A DNA stretch of 37,084 nucleotides from Gammaproteobacteria bacterium (GCA_027452045.1 DAIDHH010000180.1:1-37084), one strand, 5' to 3'; numbered from the stretch's first letter, positions 1 through 7,645 are shown. Notes: generated by a model from the sequence alone, not told the origin. Numbers and translations: made by a program.

Positions 1-1380
1 AATGGAGTTCTGATAACCAGGTTTGGCCAGGGGCGAGACTGCGATCAAGCCGATGGGTCCATCGCCGGAGGAGGCTTCGTCCCAGGTGATGAAGATGACG
101 CCGCCTTGCTGGTAGGCGGCGGAACTCATGATTATCGGCACATTGGCCGCCAGCCATGCGTCACCTGTCGCAACGCTGCAGTTGTGCATGTCATCGCACA
201 TGTTCGGCGTGATGAAGTTGTATCTTGCGACCGTGCTGCTCTTCAGGTCGGTCGCCAATTGGGTGAATGGCCTGATGTGCGCAATGCAGTATGCCGAGCC
301 CGGGTCGTTGCTGTTGGTCACGTCGTCAAAATAGACGAAGGGGTCGTGATGAGGAACGTATTGATTGACGCTGGTGAGAGGGCATGAGGTGCCGGTGATG
401 TCCTCGTCGTACGACCGCCAGGAAATGTTGGCATTGTTCAGAAGCGTGACCAGATGCATGGTCGTGCTCTGATGATTCACTGAAGGATCGTCATCGTTCA
501 GTATCCCGAAATTGGTGCCGGCCTCCAGCCAGAGATAATTGGGGAGGCTCGGATGATTGCCGGGAGGATTGTAGTACTGCTCGGCGTGCGCGCCGATCTT
601 CAATAGAGTATTGTTGATGTAGGGCGCCGCAGTGTTGCCCTTGATCTGGGACCAGTTGTGATTTTCCATCAGGATGAGGAAGACGGTCTTGATGGATTGG
701 GGCGACGAATTAACCGTCAGGGTGGCCGCATTGCTCGTGACGCTGCCCGCGGTGTTGCTCACGGTGACTGCAAACTGCGCGCCGCTCTCGGAGGTGGTGG
801 TCGCGGCCGTGGTATAGCTCGCGGAGGTTGCTCCGGAAATGCTGGCGCCGTTCTCCTGCCACTGATACTGCAGCGGCGCGGTGCCGGTCGCGGTGACCGA
901 GAAGGTGGCGGTCTGGCCCGCCGTGACCGTCTGGTTGGCGGGCTGGGTGGTAATGCTCGGAGCAGCGTTGACCGTAAGGGTGGCCACATTGCTCGTGACG
1001 CTGCCTGCGGTGTTGCTCACGGTGACCGCAAAGTGCGCGCCGCTCTCGGAGGCGGTGGTCGCGGCCGTGGTATAGCTCGCGGAGGTTGCTCCGGAAATGC
1101 TGGCACCGTTCTCCTGCCACTGATACTGCAGCGGCGCGGTGCCGGTCGCGGTGACCGAGAAGGTGGCGGTCTGACCCGCCGTGACCGTCTGGCTGGCGGG
1201 CTGAGTTTCGATCACCGGCGAAGTCGCCGCAACGGATGAGTTTGAGGTGCCCGAACCACCGCAGGCGGACATCAGTGATGTCGCGAGAACCGCCATGATC
1301 GCCGCGCGCGCAAAGCGAGTTCGAATGCGGTTGCCTGCGACGACCGCGTCGTGTCGCGTAGCGGGCTTTGCGGCTGCCAT
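1..1380 (-). CDS. Phosphoesterase-family lipoprotein with two Ig-like repeats (3' end cut by window edge)
   Basis: The reading frame is open from an ATG at 1380 to the left edge, so the C-terminus is missing. Residues 1-40 form a lipoprotein signal with lipobox SLMSAC and predicted lipidated Cys40, followed by a Gly/Ser/Asn linker. Two nearly identical 86-residue Ig-like repeats follow, each containing PLQYQWQENG. The catalytic part begins with VFLILMENHNW, continues with NHPSLPNYLWLEAG, FITPNMCDDMHNC and FITWDEA, and matches the phosphoesterase family of phospholipase C and acid phosphatase AcpA (Pfam PF04185). Its likely role is hydrolysis of phosphate esters at the cell surface; the substrate cannot be read from sequence. 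An in-frame ATG at 1455 would add 25 residues, but neither start has a good ribosome site. Codon use fits the neighbours. Confidence 0.85.
   Translation of the reverse strand, partial: MAAAKPATRHDAVVAGNRIRTRFARAAIMAVLATSLMSACGGSGTSNSSVAATSPVIETQPASQTVTAGQTATFSVTATGTAPLQYQWQENGASISGATSASYTTAATTASESGAHFAVTVSNTAGSVTSNVATLTVNAAPSITTQPANQTVTAGQTATFSVTATGTAPLQYQWQENGASISGATSASYTTAATTTSESGAQFAVTVSNTAGSVTSNAATLTVNSSPQSIKTVFLILMENHNWSQIKGNTAAPYINNTLLKIGAHAEQYYNPPGNHPSLPNYLWLEAGTNFGILNDDDPSVNHQSTTMHLVTLLNNANISWRSYDEDITGTSCPLTSVNQYVPHHDPFVYFDDVTNSNDPGSAYCIAHIRPFTQLATDLKSSTVARYNFITPNMCDDMHNCSVATGDAWLAANVPIIMSSAAYQQGGVIFITWDEASSGDGPIGLIAVSPLAKPGYQNSI
714..1229 (-). repeat. Two tandem 258-bp copies encoding Ig-like domains
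   Basis: Copies at about 714-971 and 972-1229 are almost identical in DNA, with only scattered substitutions. The period of 258 bp is exactly 86 codons, so copy-number change keeps the frame. They encode the two Ig-like domains of the phosphoesterase lipoprotein. Confidence 0.85.
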
Positions 1381-1720
1381 AGAGAATGGTGTCAGCGGTC
1401 GGTACCTGCCGAGGGGCCTGCGCCACACGGGGCCTACGTCCCGAGCGTAATGCATTGGGAAGTCAAATCCAAGAGTTGAGGGTCCGGCGCCAACTCGTTC
1501 GTGACCGGCATTCTGCCGCCGGTGCGGTCATGGCGTACGCCGAAGAGCATGCGGTGGGGCCGTTTGCGCGCAGCCTGGCGGCGGGGCAGGCCCGGCTGGT
1601 TGCGGGATGGTTCGATGTGCTCCCCGCATGCCTTCAGTGCGGCACCGTCAGTGAGCTCAGGGTGCGCCGGGCTGCCCCAAGTGGGTGGCCGGCGGTCAAT
1701 CGGCGCTGGCGCTCGAGCGG
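1381..1720. other. Non-coding gap, nothing recognised
   Basis: This stretch lies between the deacetylase stop and the phosphoesterase start, both on the minus strand. The short open frames here do not resemble known proteins and have no ribosome sites. I see no clear terminator or sigma-54 promoter. Confidence 0.5.
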
Positions 1721-2707
1721 CTACGGGATCGAGTGTGCGTCGGCGATGGAACAGGACTGCCCTGGAGAGCCGTTCCCAACCGCCGCCACGGGCGCATCGA
1801 GTTCGAGCAGCCCACGTTCGCGCAGCACATCGCGCATGGGCGCGAAGGGGAACTCGCCGAGGAGCCGCGCCAGGCGCTGCTCGCAGCGGTGCAGGTTGGT
1901 GTAATGCCGGAAGCGTGACAGCGCGCCGACGGGCACGCGGGGTTGCTGCGGGTCGATTTCCCAGGGATGCAGGTAGAACGGAAAGGCGCGCCTGCGGCCG
2001 TTGATCTGCCTCAGGCCGGCGCGCGTCAGCCAGTACGGGAAGATCCGGAAGTATCCGCCGCCGCAGATGGGCACCTTCACGCCGAGGAAAGTTGCCGACG
2101 CCATCGGGAACTCCACCAGGGTCCGCCCCGAGGGGGCTGCAACGCGTCCAGGGTCCGGTGAGGCATCGGGGATGCCGTAGCGGTCGTGCCGGATGGGGAA
2201 GATCGAGGAGTCATAACGGAACCCCAGGTCGATCAGCGTATCGAGCGCCCAGAGCGAGGAGCGGATCACCGAGAAGCTGGCCGCCCGATAGCCGAGGACC
2301 GGCGCGCCGATCGCCTCCTCGAGCAGGTCCTTGGCGCGTGCCGTCTCCTCCCGAAACTCCTCACGGGTCTGGTGATAGATGAGCTGGTGGGAATAGCCGT
2401 GGCAGGCGATCTCGTGCCCGCCCGCGGCGATGCGCCGCACCAGCGCAGGGTAGCGCTCGGCCACCCAGCCGAGCACGAAGAAGGTCCCGCGGATCCGCTG
2501 GCTCTCGAGAAGCGCGAGCAGGCGATCCGTATTGCGCTCCACGCGGCATTCGCGCGTGGCCCAGCTCTCGCGCGAGACCGCCGAGGCGAGGGCCGCGACG
2601 TGGAAATAATCCTCGACATCGACGGTGAAGGCATTCACAGGCGCGGCGCGCGCTGTCGTCGCCGGCCGACTGTCAGGCGGGGTCCGTGGGGAGAGAGGGG
2701 TTGCCAT
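1721..2707 (-). CDS. XrtA/PEP-CTERM system polysaccharide deacetylase
   Basis: A 328-residue carbohydrate esterase family 4 (NodB-like) enzyme of the subfamily found with exosortase A (TIGR03006 type). It is expected to remove acetyl groups from amino sugars of the locus polysaccharide. The diagnostic N-terminal motif TVDVEDYF has Asp30 and Asp33; the metal-binding motif HGYSH contains His103 and His107. RGTFFVLGWVAERYP and a C-terminal FPFYLHPWEID are also typical. The open frame extends to 3094, but that part overlaps the next gene's 3' end and its terminator and looks non-coding. ATG 2707 is the first start consistent with family length; no strong ribosome site precedes it. It lies downstream of the PEP-CTERM array rather than in the EPS operon. 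Confidence 0.92.
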   Translation of the reverse strand: MATPLSPRTPPDSRPATTARAAPVNAFTVDVEDYFHVAALASAVSRESWATRECRVERNTDRLLALLESQRIRGTFFVLGWVAERYPALVRRIAAGGHEIACHGYSHQLIYHQTREEFREETARAKDLLEEAIGAPVLGYRAASFSVIRSSLWALDTLIDLGFRYDSSIFPIRHDRYGIPDASPDPGRVAAPSGRTLVEFPMASATFLGVKVPICGGGYFRIFPYWLTRAGLRQINGRRRAFPFYLHPWEIDPQQPRVPVGALSRFRHYTNLHRCEQRLARLLGEFPFAPMRDVLRERGLLELDAPVAAVGNGSPGQSCSIADAHSIP

Positions 2708-2763
2708 GACGGACCACTGTACCGGATTTGGATGTCTTGCGGTGTGCGCCCGGCCGGAAAAGA

Positions 2764-2787
2764 GAACGGCCCCGTGAGGGGCCGTTC
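2764..2787 (-). terminator. Terminator of PEP-CTERM gene 1
   Basis: Perfect 10-bp stem GAACGGCCCC/GGGGCCGTTC with loop GTGA, followed on the minus strand by TCTTTT. A second small hairpin, GACACC-GAA-GGTGTC (2792-2806), lies between the stop codon and this stem. Confidence 0.85.
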
Positions 2788-2823
2788 CCGGGACACCGAA
2801 GGTGTCTTGACTTGCGCGACGGC

Positions 2824-3528
2824 TCAGTGCTGGCGAGCGCGGCGGCGTGCGATGAGCAGCGCACAACCGAGCAGGCCCGCCCCGAAGAGCGCGAGCGTGC
2901 CGGGCTCCGGCACCCCATCCGTCGTGATGCTGGCGAGCAGTATGTCGTTGGAGTTCAGGTACGGCGTGAGGCTCGGATCGGTAATGATCAGCTGACCGTA
3001 GCCCGAGAGGAGCGAGGAGTCGTTGAAGTTGACCACGCCGCCGCCCATCCCATGACCCAACTCGGTCCACGTGGAGCCGTTGTTGCTTCCCCATATTGCC
3101 CAGGTCTCCCCGGAGGTGGAAGTGCCCTGGACGGAGCCGAGCATCACATCGCTGGCACGGCCCGAGTTTGCAAGGTTGACGTAGATGCCATTCGGATAGC
3201 TGATCTCGTCGTAGGGGTAGTGGTCATTCGTCAGGCCGAGGCCCTGCTCATCCGCAGTGCCCAAGTTCCTCGAGTACAGATCACCCGTGCCGGCGCACCA
3301 GGAAGCCCCCCCAGTACACCCGGAGGAGGTGTACGACCACAGGGTCAGGCTCTCGCCGCTTTGCGTGAAGGTCGTGTGAGTGGTTCCCAGGCTGTATCCC
3401 GGTGCCGCAGGGCTGCCCGTCAGGGTGAAGAAATCCCATGTGAGGCTCGAGGCCGAGGCCGGCAGTGCCGCTGCACCGAGTAGCAGGGCGATCGAGCATA
3501 ACGTCAGAGTGGTCTTCTTGAGCTTCAT
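2824..3528 (-). CDS. PEP-CTERM sorting-domain protein 1
   Basis: A 234-residue secreted protein. Signal peptide MKLKKTTLTLCSIALLLGAA ends near ASAS. The C-terminus is the exosortase signal: VPEPGTLALF, a hydrophobic helix, then the basic tail RRRARQH. The body (WDFFTLTGSPAAPGY, GLGLTNDHYPYDEI, YPNGIYVNL, TPYLNSNDILL) is shared with PEP-CTERM proteins 2, 4 and 6, marking a local paralog family. No named domain is recognised in the body. The start at 3528 is set by AAGGAGACAGC just before ATG; an upstream in-frame start is rejected. A sigma-54 promoter and the 17-bp upstream motif precede it. Exosortase should cleave within the signal and pass the protein to the cell surface or EPS matrix. Confidence 0.93.
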   Translation of the reverse strand: MKLKKTTLTLCSIALLLGAAALPASASSLTWDFFTLTGSPAAPGYSLGTTHTTFTQSGESLTLWSYTSSGCTGGASWCAGTGDLYSRNLGTADEQGLGLTNDHYPYDEISYPNGIYVNLANSGRASDVMLGSVQGTSTSGETWAIWGSNNGSTWTELGHGMGGGVVNFNDSSLLSGYGQLIITDPSLTPYLNSNDILLASITTDGVPEPGTLALFGAGLLGCALLIARRRARQH

Positions 3529-3579
3529 TGCTGTCTCCTTCCCGAAGAACCGGGAGAGTGGTTCCTGTACCGGAAACAA

Positions 3580-3595
3580 TGCAATTGCCACGCCA
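3580..3595 (-). promoter_or_regulatory. Sigma-54 promoter of PEP-CTERM gene 1
   Basis: Minus-strand TGGCGTGGCAATTGCA fits the -24/-12 consensus TGGCACG-N4-TTGCW with correct spacing. The -12 GC is about 53 nt from the ATG. Confidence 0.85.
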
Positions 3596-3658
3596 AGCGC
3601 AAATTCAGGCGGTAAATCAAGTCAGAGCGAGGGAAGAGGGATTATGTCAAATGCCATA

Positions 3659-3675
3659 TGTAAAGACGCCCGACG
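3659..3675 (-). promoter_or_regulatory. 17-bp upstream activator motif, PEP-CTERM gene 1
   Basis: Plus-strand TGTAAAGACGCCCGACG, centred 73.5 bp upstream of the -24 GG. Proposed PrsR site; the assignment to PrsR is inference. Confidence 0.65.
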
Positions 3676-3700
3676 CGCAGGCAGAAGCTGGGCCGGAAAC

Positions 3701-3729
3701 GAGAACGGCCCCGCGAAGGGGCCGTTCTC
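3701..3729 (-). terminator. Terminator of PEP-CTERM gene 2
   Basis: Perfect 12-bp stem GAGAACGGCCCC/GGGGCCGTTCTC with a 5-nt loop. It is preceded by the GACACC-GAA-GGTGTC hairpin at 3732-3746, the same layout as after gene 1. Confidence 0.85.
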
Positions 3730-3763
3730 GGGACACCGAAGGTGTCTTAACTTGCCGAGTGCC

Positions 3764-4471
3764 TCAGTGCTGTCGCGCGCGGCGGCGCAGGAACAGCATG
3801 CAGCCAAGGAGTCCGGCGGCGAAGAGCGCGAGTGTGCCCGGCTCCGGCACCGAGGTGACGTCCTCCAGAATGACGTTATTCGAGCCGGTGCCGCCGTTTT
3901 GCGCCTGATTGGTTGCGTACGGATCGGAGATGACCAGCTCGCTGTAGCCGACAGGGACGGACCACATTGAGACCGTGTTGCTCCCATTGCCGGTTACCGA
4001 ATGCAGCACGTCCCAGTCGGTGCCGTCATAGCCCCAGACCGAGTACGTCTCTCCATTCTGCAGCGAGCCCACGGTCACGCTGGTGAAATAACCCTGACTG
4101 AGGAAGAGCCCGATGCCGTAAGGATTCGCGATCTCGTTGTTCCCATACGGATCATTGGTCAAGCCGAGTCCCTGTTCTCCGGTCCCGGAATTCTTGGCGA
4201 ACAGGCAGCATGAGCCTTCGTTCCACGAGTGAGCGCCGGTCTGAACGCCCGACCGGGCCTCCAGCGTGACCCCACCCTGCATGAAGGCCGCGTTTGCCGA
4301 TGCCGTACTCTGGGTCGACCACGGGGTGGTCCAGGTCTCACTTCCACCAGGTGCCGGCATTCCCGTCATGGTGTAGAAATTCCAGTCGATCGTGCCGGCC
4401 GACGCCGGGGTGAGGGTAGCGGCGCCGAGCAGGGCCGCGAGCGAGCAGAGAGCAGCGATCTTGAGTTTCAT
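3764..4471 (-). CDS. PEP-CTERM sorting-domain protein 2
   Basis: A 235-residue protein with signal peptide MKLKIAALCSLAALLGAATL and C-terminal SVPEPGTLALFAAGLLGC followed by FLRRRARQH. The body begins with DWNFYTMTGMPAPGG and carries GLGLTNDPYGNNEI, NPYGIGLFLS and GYSELVISDPY, making it the most divergent member of the paralog family with proteins 1, 4 and 6. It contains Cys-Cys in EGSCCLFAKNSG. GGAGTCAATC precedes the ATG. A sigma-54 promoter lies at 4516-4531. It is a predicted exosortase substrate destined for the cell envelope or EPS matrix; its molecular role is unknown. Confidence 0.93.
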   Translation of the reverse strand: MKLKIAALCSLAALLGAATLTPASAGTIDWNFYTMTGMPAPGGSETWTTPWSTQSTASANAAFMQGGVTLEARSGVQTGAHSWNEGSCCLFAKNSGTGEQGLGLTNDPYGNNEIANPYGIGLFLSQGYFTSVTVGSLQNGETYSVWGYDGTDWDVLHSVTGNGSNTVSMWSVPVGYSELVISDPYATNQAQNGGTGSNNVILEDVTSVPEPGTLALFAAGLLGCMLFLRRRARQH

Positions 4472-4515
4472 GATTGACTCCGGTTCCTTGCATCGGGCGA
4501 GTACCCATGGAAAGA

Positions 4516-4531
4516 AGCAACTTCCGGGCCA
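4516..4531 (-). promoter_or_regulatory. Sigma-54 promoter of PEP-CTERM gene 2
   Basis: Minus-strand TGGCCCGGAAGTTGCT, with -24 GG and -12 GC correctly spaced. The -12 GC lies about 46 nt from the ATG. Confidence 0.85.
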
Positions 4532-4594
4532 GACAAATCTTCCTTCACATAATCAAGCGCTTGTCGCGCGCACGCCGTGTTCCAGAATGCGCCT

Positions 4595-4611
4595 TGTAAA
4601 GGATTCCGACG
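4595..4611 (-). promoter_or_regulatory. 17-bp upstream activator motif, PEP-CTERM gene 2
   Basis: Plus-strand TGTAAAGGATTCCGACG, centred 73.5 bp upstream of the -24 GG, the same distance as for gene 1. It differs by one base from the copy at 8687-8703. Confidence 0.65.
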
Positions 4612-4697
4612 TCAAACCGCGAGGGATCCTGACTCTCCTTGGATTTCCCTCCGGGCGTCGCCCAACTCAACACGGGCGCCCGCGCACACCCCTGAAA

Positions 4698-4727
4698 CGA
4701 GAACGGCCCCTCACGGGGCCGTTCTCG
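4698..4727 (-). terminator. Terminator of PEP-CTERM gene 3
   Basis: Perfect 13-bp stem CGAGAACGGCCCC/GGGGCCGTTCTCG with a 4-nt loop, followed by TTTCAGG on the minus strand. Confidence 0.85.
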
Positions 4728-4761
4728 CGACACGTTGTTGGTGGTGTCGGGTGTGTCGGAA

Positions 4762-5484
4762 TCAGCCCTGCCGGATGCGACGGCGCAGGGCGAAGCCGAG
4801 GCCCGCGAGGCCCACGGCGAAAAGCGCAAGGGTCGCGGGCTCTGGGACCGTGCCGGAGCCCTCGTAGAGCGCTCCGCTGTTGGCCGTTGCGATCCAATCC
4901 GTGGTGCATTTGTCATGCTTGCAGTCCTTGACTCCGAGGAAGCCAACGACCACCGACCCGAGATCGAGCGAGCCCACATTGAGATCCGGGCCCGAGCCGG
5001 CGCCGCCCGCCAGGGTGTTGGTGCCGAGATCCGCCTGGAACACGTAGTAGCCGGTCGCCGCGGGGTCGTCATGCTGAGTGACGGGCAGCCACGCGCCGAT
5101 GGGATTGTTCGGCGAGGCCGAGAATCCCGAGAATCCCGAGGAGGCCAGATACGCGTCCAGCGCGCCGCTGCTCCACCCCGAGCCGATTTCAGTGGCGGTC
5201 ACAGCGCCATTGACGCCGCCCGTGACGTTGAAACCGGACGGCAGCATGTAGTTGTTGGGCACCAGAATGTCGATCCACAAATCCCCGGTCGAGGGTCCGG
5301 AAGCCGCCCAGAAGCCGAAATTCGGCGAGCTGGCGGTCGTCGGCGTGACGACGCCGTTGTCGCTGCACGCGGGGGTCGGGCTGTAGCAGAACGCGTGAAG
5401 CGCTGCCGCCGAGGCCGAGAAGGACCACAGGAGGCCGGTGGCTGCGGCCACGCCGATCCAGGCTGCTTTCATTGATCTGACCAT
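4762..5484 (-). CDS. PEP-CTERM sorting-domain protein 3 (unrelated body)
   Basis: A 240-residue secreted protein. The N-terminus MVRSMKAAWIGVAAATGLLW is a signal peptide ending near ASAAA. The C-terminus has VPEPATLALFAVGLAGLGF and the basic tail RRRIRQG. The body differs from the other array members: it has Cys residues near the N-terminus (AFCYSPTPACSDNG), a stretch of DLWIDILVPNNYMLPSGF, and KDCKHDKCTTDW, so disulphides are likely. No family is recognised by eye. The start at 5484 follows AGGAG with a 10-nt gap; ATG 5472 is an alternative. The upstream in-frame extension to 5724 is rejected because it runs through the promoter and activator motif. Confidence 0.9.
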   Translation of the reverse strand: MVRSMKAAWIGVAAATGLLWSFSASAAALHAFCYSPTPACSDNGVVTPTTASSPNFGFWAASGPSTGDLWIDILVPNNYMLPSGFNVTGGVNGAVTATEIGSGWSSGALDAYLASSGFSGFSASPNNPIGAWLPVTQHDDPAATGYYVFQADLGTNTLAGGAGSGPDLNVGSLDLGSVVVGFLGVKDCKHDKCTTDWIATANSGALYEGSGTVPEPATLALFAVGLAGLGFALRRRIRQG

Positions 5485-5540
5485 GATGCGCACTCTCCTA
5501 TGTGGTACGGGGCCCAGCGGGGGCGGTGTGCCGTTAGTAA

Positions 5541-5556
5541 TGCAAGTCACGTGCCG
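5541..5556 (-). promoter_or_regulatory. Sigma-54 promoter of PEP-CTERM gene 3
   Basis: Minus-strand CGGCACGTGACTTGCA matches the consensus GGCACG-N4-TTGCA except for the first T. The -12 GC is about 58 nt from the ATG. Confidence 0.82.
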
Positions 5557-5652
5557 GAATTGGGCGCAATCTATTACTTGAAGGATAATCAAGGGCCTGT
5601 GGCAGGCCAGGCCCCTGCCTTGAGCATTCGGCCGGGCTGGAATCCGAATTTT

Positions 5653-5669
5653 TGTCAAAGTTTTCGACG
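5653..5669 (-). promoter_or_regulatory. 17-bp upstream activator motif, PEP-CTERM gene 3
   Basis: Plus-strand TGTCAAAGTTTTCGACG, centred 106.5 bp upstream of the -24 GG. That is 33 bp farther than in genes 1 and 2, about three helical turns. Confidence 0.55.
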
Positions 5670-5747
5670 CTCGCGACCCGCTATTCGCGAGAGCGGTCGG
5701 GTCTCGGATTGAGGCCTCGAGCACCCCGGATCAGGGCCCGCAAACAA

Positions 5748-5771
5748 GAACGGCCCCGTGAGGGGCCGTTC
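5748..5771 (-). terminator. Terminator of PEP-CTERM gene 4
   Basis: Perfect 10-bp stem GAACGGCCCC/GGGGCCGTTC with loop GTGA, followed by TTGTTTG on the minus strand. A degenerate GACAC/GTGTC hairpin sits between it and the stop codon. Confidence 0.85.
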
Positions 5772-5814
5772 CAGAGAGACACCGAGAGTGTCGTCGCTTG
5801 GCCTGTCCTTTGGC

Positions 5815-6510
5815 TCAGTGCTGCCGCGCGCGGCGACGCAGGAAGAGCACGCAGCCGAGAAGGCCGGCGGCAAAGAGCGCCAGCGTGCCGGGCTCCGGCA
5901 CGGTCGTGATGCTCTCGAGCACGACGTCATTGGAGTTGATGTAGGGCGTGCTGCTCGGGTCCGAGATCACCAGCTGGCTGTAGCCGGCCAGGCTCGCCGA
6001 ATTGAAGTTCTCGGTGCCGCCGCCCATGCCATGGCCGAGCAGCGTCCACCCGGAGCCGTTGCTGCCGTAAATGGCCCAGGTCTCGCCGTTGGTGGCGCTG
6101 CCCTGGATCGAGCCGATGACCACATCGCTCGCGTGTCCCCCGGCCTTGCTCAAATCGAGGTAGATGCCGTTCGGGTAGTAGATCTCGTTGTCACCGGAAG
6201 GGTCGCCCGCCAACCCGAGACCCTGCTCGTTCGCCGAGCCGCCGTTCTTGACGTACAGGTCATTGCTCCCCGCGGTCCAAGCGCAGGTGCTCATCGACAC
6301 GCTGCAGCCCGGTGAGGTGTACGACTGGGCGAGCAGGCTGAACCCGTCCTGGCTGAACCATTGCTGGGTGCCCAGCTGGGTGCCGGGTTGCGCCGGGCTC
6401 CCCGCGAGCTGGTAGAAGTTCCAGTTGAGAGTGCCGGCCGAGGCCGGGAGGGTGGCGGCGGCTCCGAGCAGAGCGGCGGCCGAAAGAAGAGCGGCTATTT
6501 TGAGTTTCAT
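5815..6510 (-). CDS. PEP-CTERM sorting-domain protein 4
   Basis: A 231-residue protein with signal peptide MKLKIAALLSAAALLGAAAT and C-terminal TVPEPGTLALFAAGLLGC plus FLRRRARQH. The body carries the paralog signature: LNWNFYQLAGSPAQPG, GLGLAGDPSGDNEIYYPNGI, VVIGSIQGSATNGETWAIYG, LGHGMGGG and TPYINSNDVVL. Closest neighbours are proteins 1 and 6. A Cys pair sits in SPGCSVSMSTCAW. GGAGACTAGGA directly precedes ATG. It has its own sigma-54 promoter, activator motif and terminator, so it is a self-contained unit like the others. Confidence 0.93.
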   Translation of the reverse strand: MKLKIAALLSAAALLGAAATLPASAGTLNWNFYQLAGSPAQPGTQLGTQQWFSQDGFSLLAQSYTSPGCSVSMSTCAWTAGSNDLYVKNGGSANEQGLGLAGDPSGDNEIYYPNGIYLDLSKAGGHASDVVIGSIQGSATNGETWAIYGSNGSGWTLLGHGMGGGTENFNSASLAGYSQLVISDPSSTPYINSNDVVLESITTVPEPGTLALFAAGLLGCVLFLRRRARQH

Positions 6511-6557
6511 TCCTAGTCTCCAGACTCAGTGTCGGGGTAGTGCCCCGACTGACATGA

Positions 6558-6573
6558 AGCAATTTCCGGGCCA
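6558..6573 (-). promoter_or_regulatory. Sigma-54 promoter of PEP-CTERM gene 4
   Basis: Minus-strand TGGCCCGGAAATTGCT, the same as the promoter of PEP-CTERM gene 6. The -12 GC is about 49 nt from the ATG. Confidence 0.87.
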
Positions 6574-6635
6574 TTTATAATTCTCTTTAGAAATCAATGC
6601 ATTGACGTTGAATTCGCATTATGTTCAGCATCGAC

Positions 6636-6652
6636 TGTAAGAGAAATCGACG
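6636..6652 (-). promoter_or_regulatory. 17-bp upstream activator motif, PEP-CTERM gene 4
   Basis: Plus-strand TGTAAGAGAAATCGACG, centred 72.5 bp upstream of the -24 GG. Confidence 0.62.
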
Positions 6653-6672
6653 CCGGATGCAGCCGGCCGATC

Positions 6673-6726
6673 GGCGCCCGAGCGGGCGCCAAGCACAGAA
6701 CGGCCCCACGAGGCGGCCGTTCGTGC
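6673..6726 (-). terminator. Tandem terminator hairpins of PEP-CTERM gene 5
   Basis: The first stem (6693-6726) is a diverged copy of the array terminator, GAACGGCC/GGCCGTTC extended by GCAC/GTGC with one bulged A. A second perfect 8-bp hairpin GGCGCCCG-AG-CGGGCGCC (6673-6690) follows on the minus strand. Confidence 0.75.
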
Positions 6727-6741
6727 GAGAGCGCTCAGGGG

Positions 6742-7515
6742 TCAGTGCGGCATGCCTGCCTTCGAAGTCCGGACGCGCCTCATGCGCCGCCGCGCGATGA
6801 GCAGCGCGCCGCCGATGAGGCCGGCGGCAAAGAGCGCGAGCGTCGCGGGCTCGGAAACGCTGCTTCCCGCCTTCACGGCCACGATGTCGCCGCCATTTTT
6901 TCCCGGGGCGCAGGGGCCATTGCCCCCGATCAGCGAGCAGATGTTGGAGGCAAAGTAGAATCGGTCACCGTTCGCCATGAAATCGCTCACGCTCGCGTTA
7001 TCGATCGTGAAGCTGAGCGCTCCGGTGTAGGGGTGGCTGCCGCCCGGGCCGCACGCGCCCCAGCGGCAGGTGAGCGCAAAGTCCCATTCGCCCGTCCCGC
7101 CAGCGCCCTCTCCCGGGAGGACGCCGCCCTCGGCGTTGTCGACCGTCCAGCCACCGGCACTCTGGGTGCCGCCGACCACCGAGAACCCGGGCGTGAGGCC
7201 CGAGATGGACAGCGAGGGGTTGCTCATGTTCCAGAGCAATGACGCACCGGCACCCGTGTCCCCGAAGCCCTCGTTCGGGGTCAGGGCCACCGTGACCAGG
7301 ACATCGGGGCCGCTTCCGGTCAGCGTGACCGTGCCGTAGTGCAGAGTCGGCAGAGCGGTTCCCGAGCCCATGCGAGGGGCCAGGTCGTAGGTCAGGGTGC
7401 TCGCCTCGGCGCGTGGCACGAGGGTGAGGAGCGAGGCGGCGGCCGCCATCGCGAACAGCCTGAGCGGGCTCGGTGTCAGGTTGGATTTTCGGGCCATGGG
7501 GTTGGACGGTGTCAT
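6742..7515 (-). CDS. PEP-CTERM-like protein 5 with SEP in place of PEP
   Basis: A 257-residue secreted protein with a long signal region containing LFAMAAAASLLTLVPRAEAS. The sorting signal reads VSEPATLALFAAGLIGGALL, so Ser replaces the first Pro. The tail is unusually long after the hydrophobic helix: RRRMRRVRTSKAGMPH. The body (TYDLAPRMGSGTALPTLHYG, SISGLTPGFSVVGG, and four Cys in LTCRWGACGPGG and NICSLIGGNGPC) is unrelated to the other array proteins and no family is recognised. The start is ATG 7515 after AAGGAGACTGTG; a GTG at 7518 is possible. This is the only array gene with no convincing sigma-54 promoter or 17-bp motif upstream, so it is probably regulated differently. Confidence 0.87.
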   Translation of the reverse strand: MTPSNPMARKSNLTPSPLRLFAMAAAASLLTLVPRAEASTLTYDLAPRMGSGTALPTLHYGTVTLTGSGPDVLVTVALTPNEGFGDTGAGASLLWNMSNPSLSISGLTPGFSVVGGTQSAGGWTVDNAEGGVLPGEGAGGTGEWDFALTCRWGACGPGGSHPYTGALSFTIDNASVSDFMANGDRFYFASNICSLIGGNGPCAPGKNGGDIVAVKAGSSVSEPATLALFAAGLIGGALLIARRRMRRVRTSKAGMPH

Positions 7516-7627
7516 CACAGTCTCCTTAGCGGCCAGGGCGCCGCTGATGGTCGTCGGGAACGGGCGTCATGCCAGCGCCTCTCTACCCCTTGCAAGAGAG
7601 CGCCTTCCATCCCTGGTCTGAACGCCT

Positions 7628-7645
7628 GGCGGGAAATCTCCCGCC
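7628..7645. other. Small hairpin upstream of PEP-CTERM gene 5
   Basis: Perfect 7-bp inverted repeat GGCGGGA-AATC-TCCCGCC, just beyond the gene 6 terminator on the minus strand. It may be a second terminator stem or an operator for gene 5. Confidence 0.45.

Noticed and set aside
658-1239. Plus-strand frame of 193 codons with two Gly/Arg-rich repeats
   Set aside because: The repeats are the antisense image of the two Ig-like repeats; no ribosome site or family match.
710-1426. Long minus-strand frame of 238 codons rich in His and Arg
   Set aside because: It is a shadow of the phosphoesterase gene in another frame, whose true frame shows a lipobox, Ig repeats and catalytic motifs.
1386-1904. 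Plus-strand frame of 172 codons in and beyond the 1381-1720 gap
   Set aside because: No homology, no ribosome site, and its second half overlaps the deacetylase gene antisense.
7560-7600. TGG-N-TTGCA-like sequence upstream of PEP-CTERM gene 5
   Set aside because: The spacing between GG and GC is off by one to three bases compared with the sigma-54 consensus.
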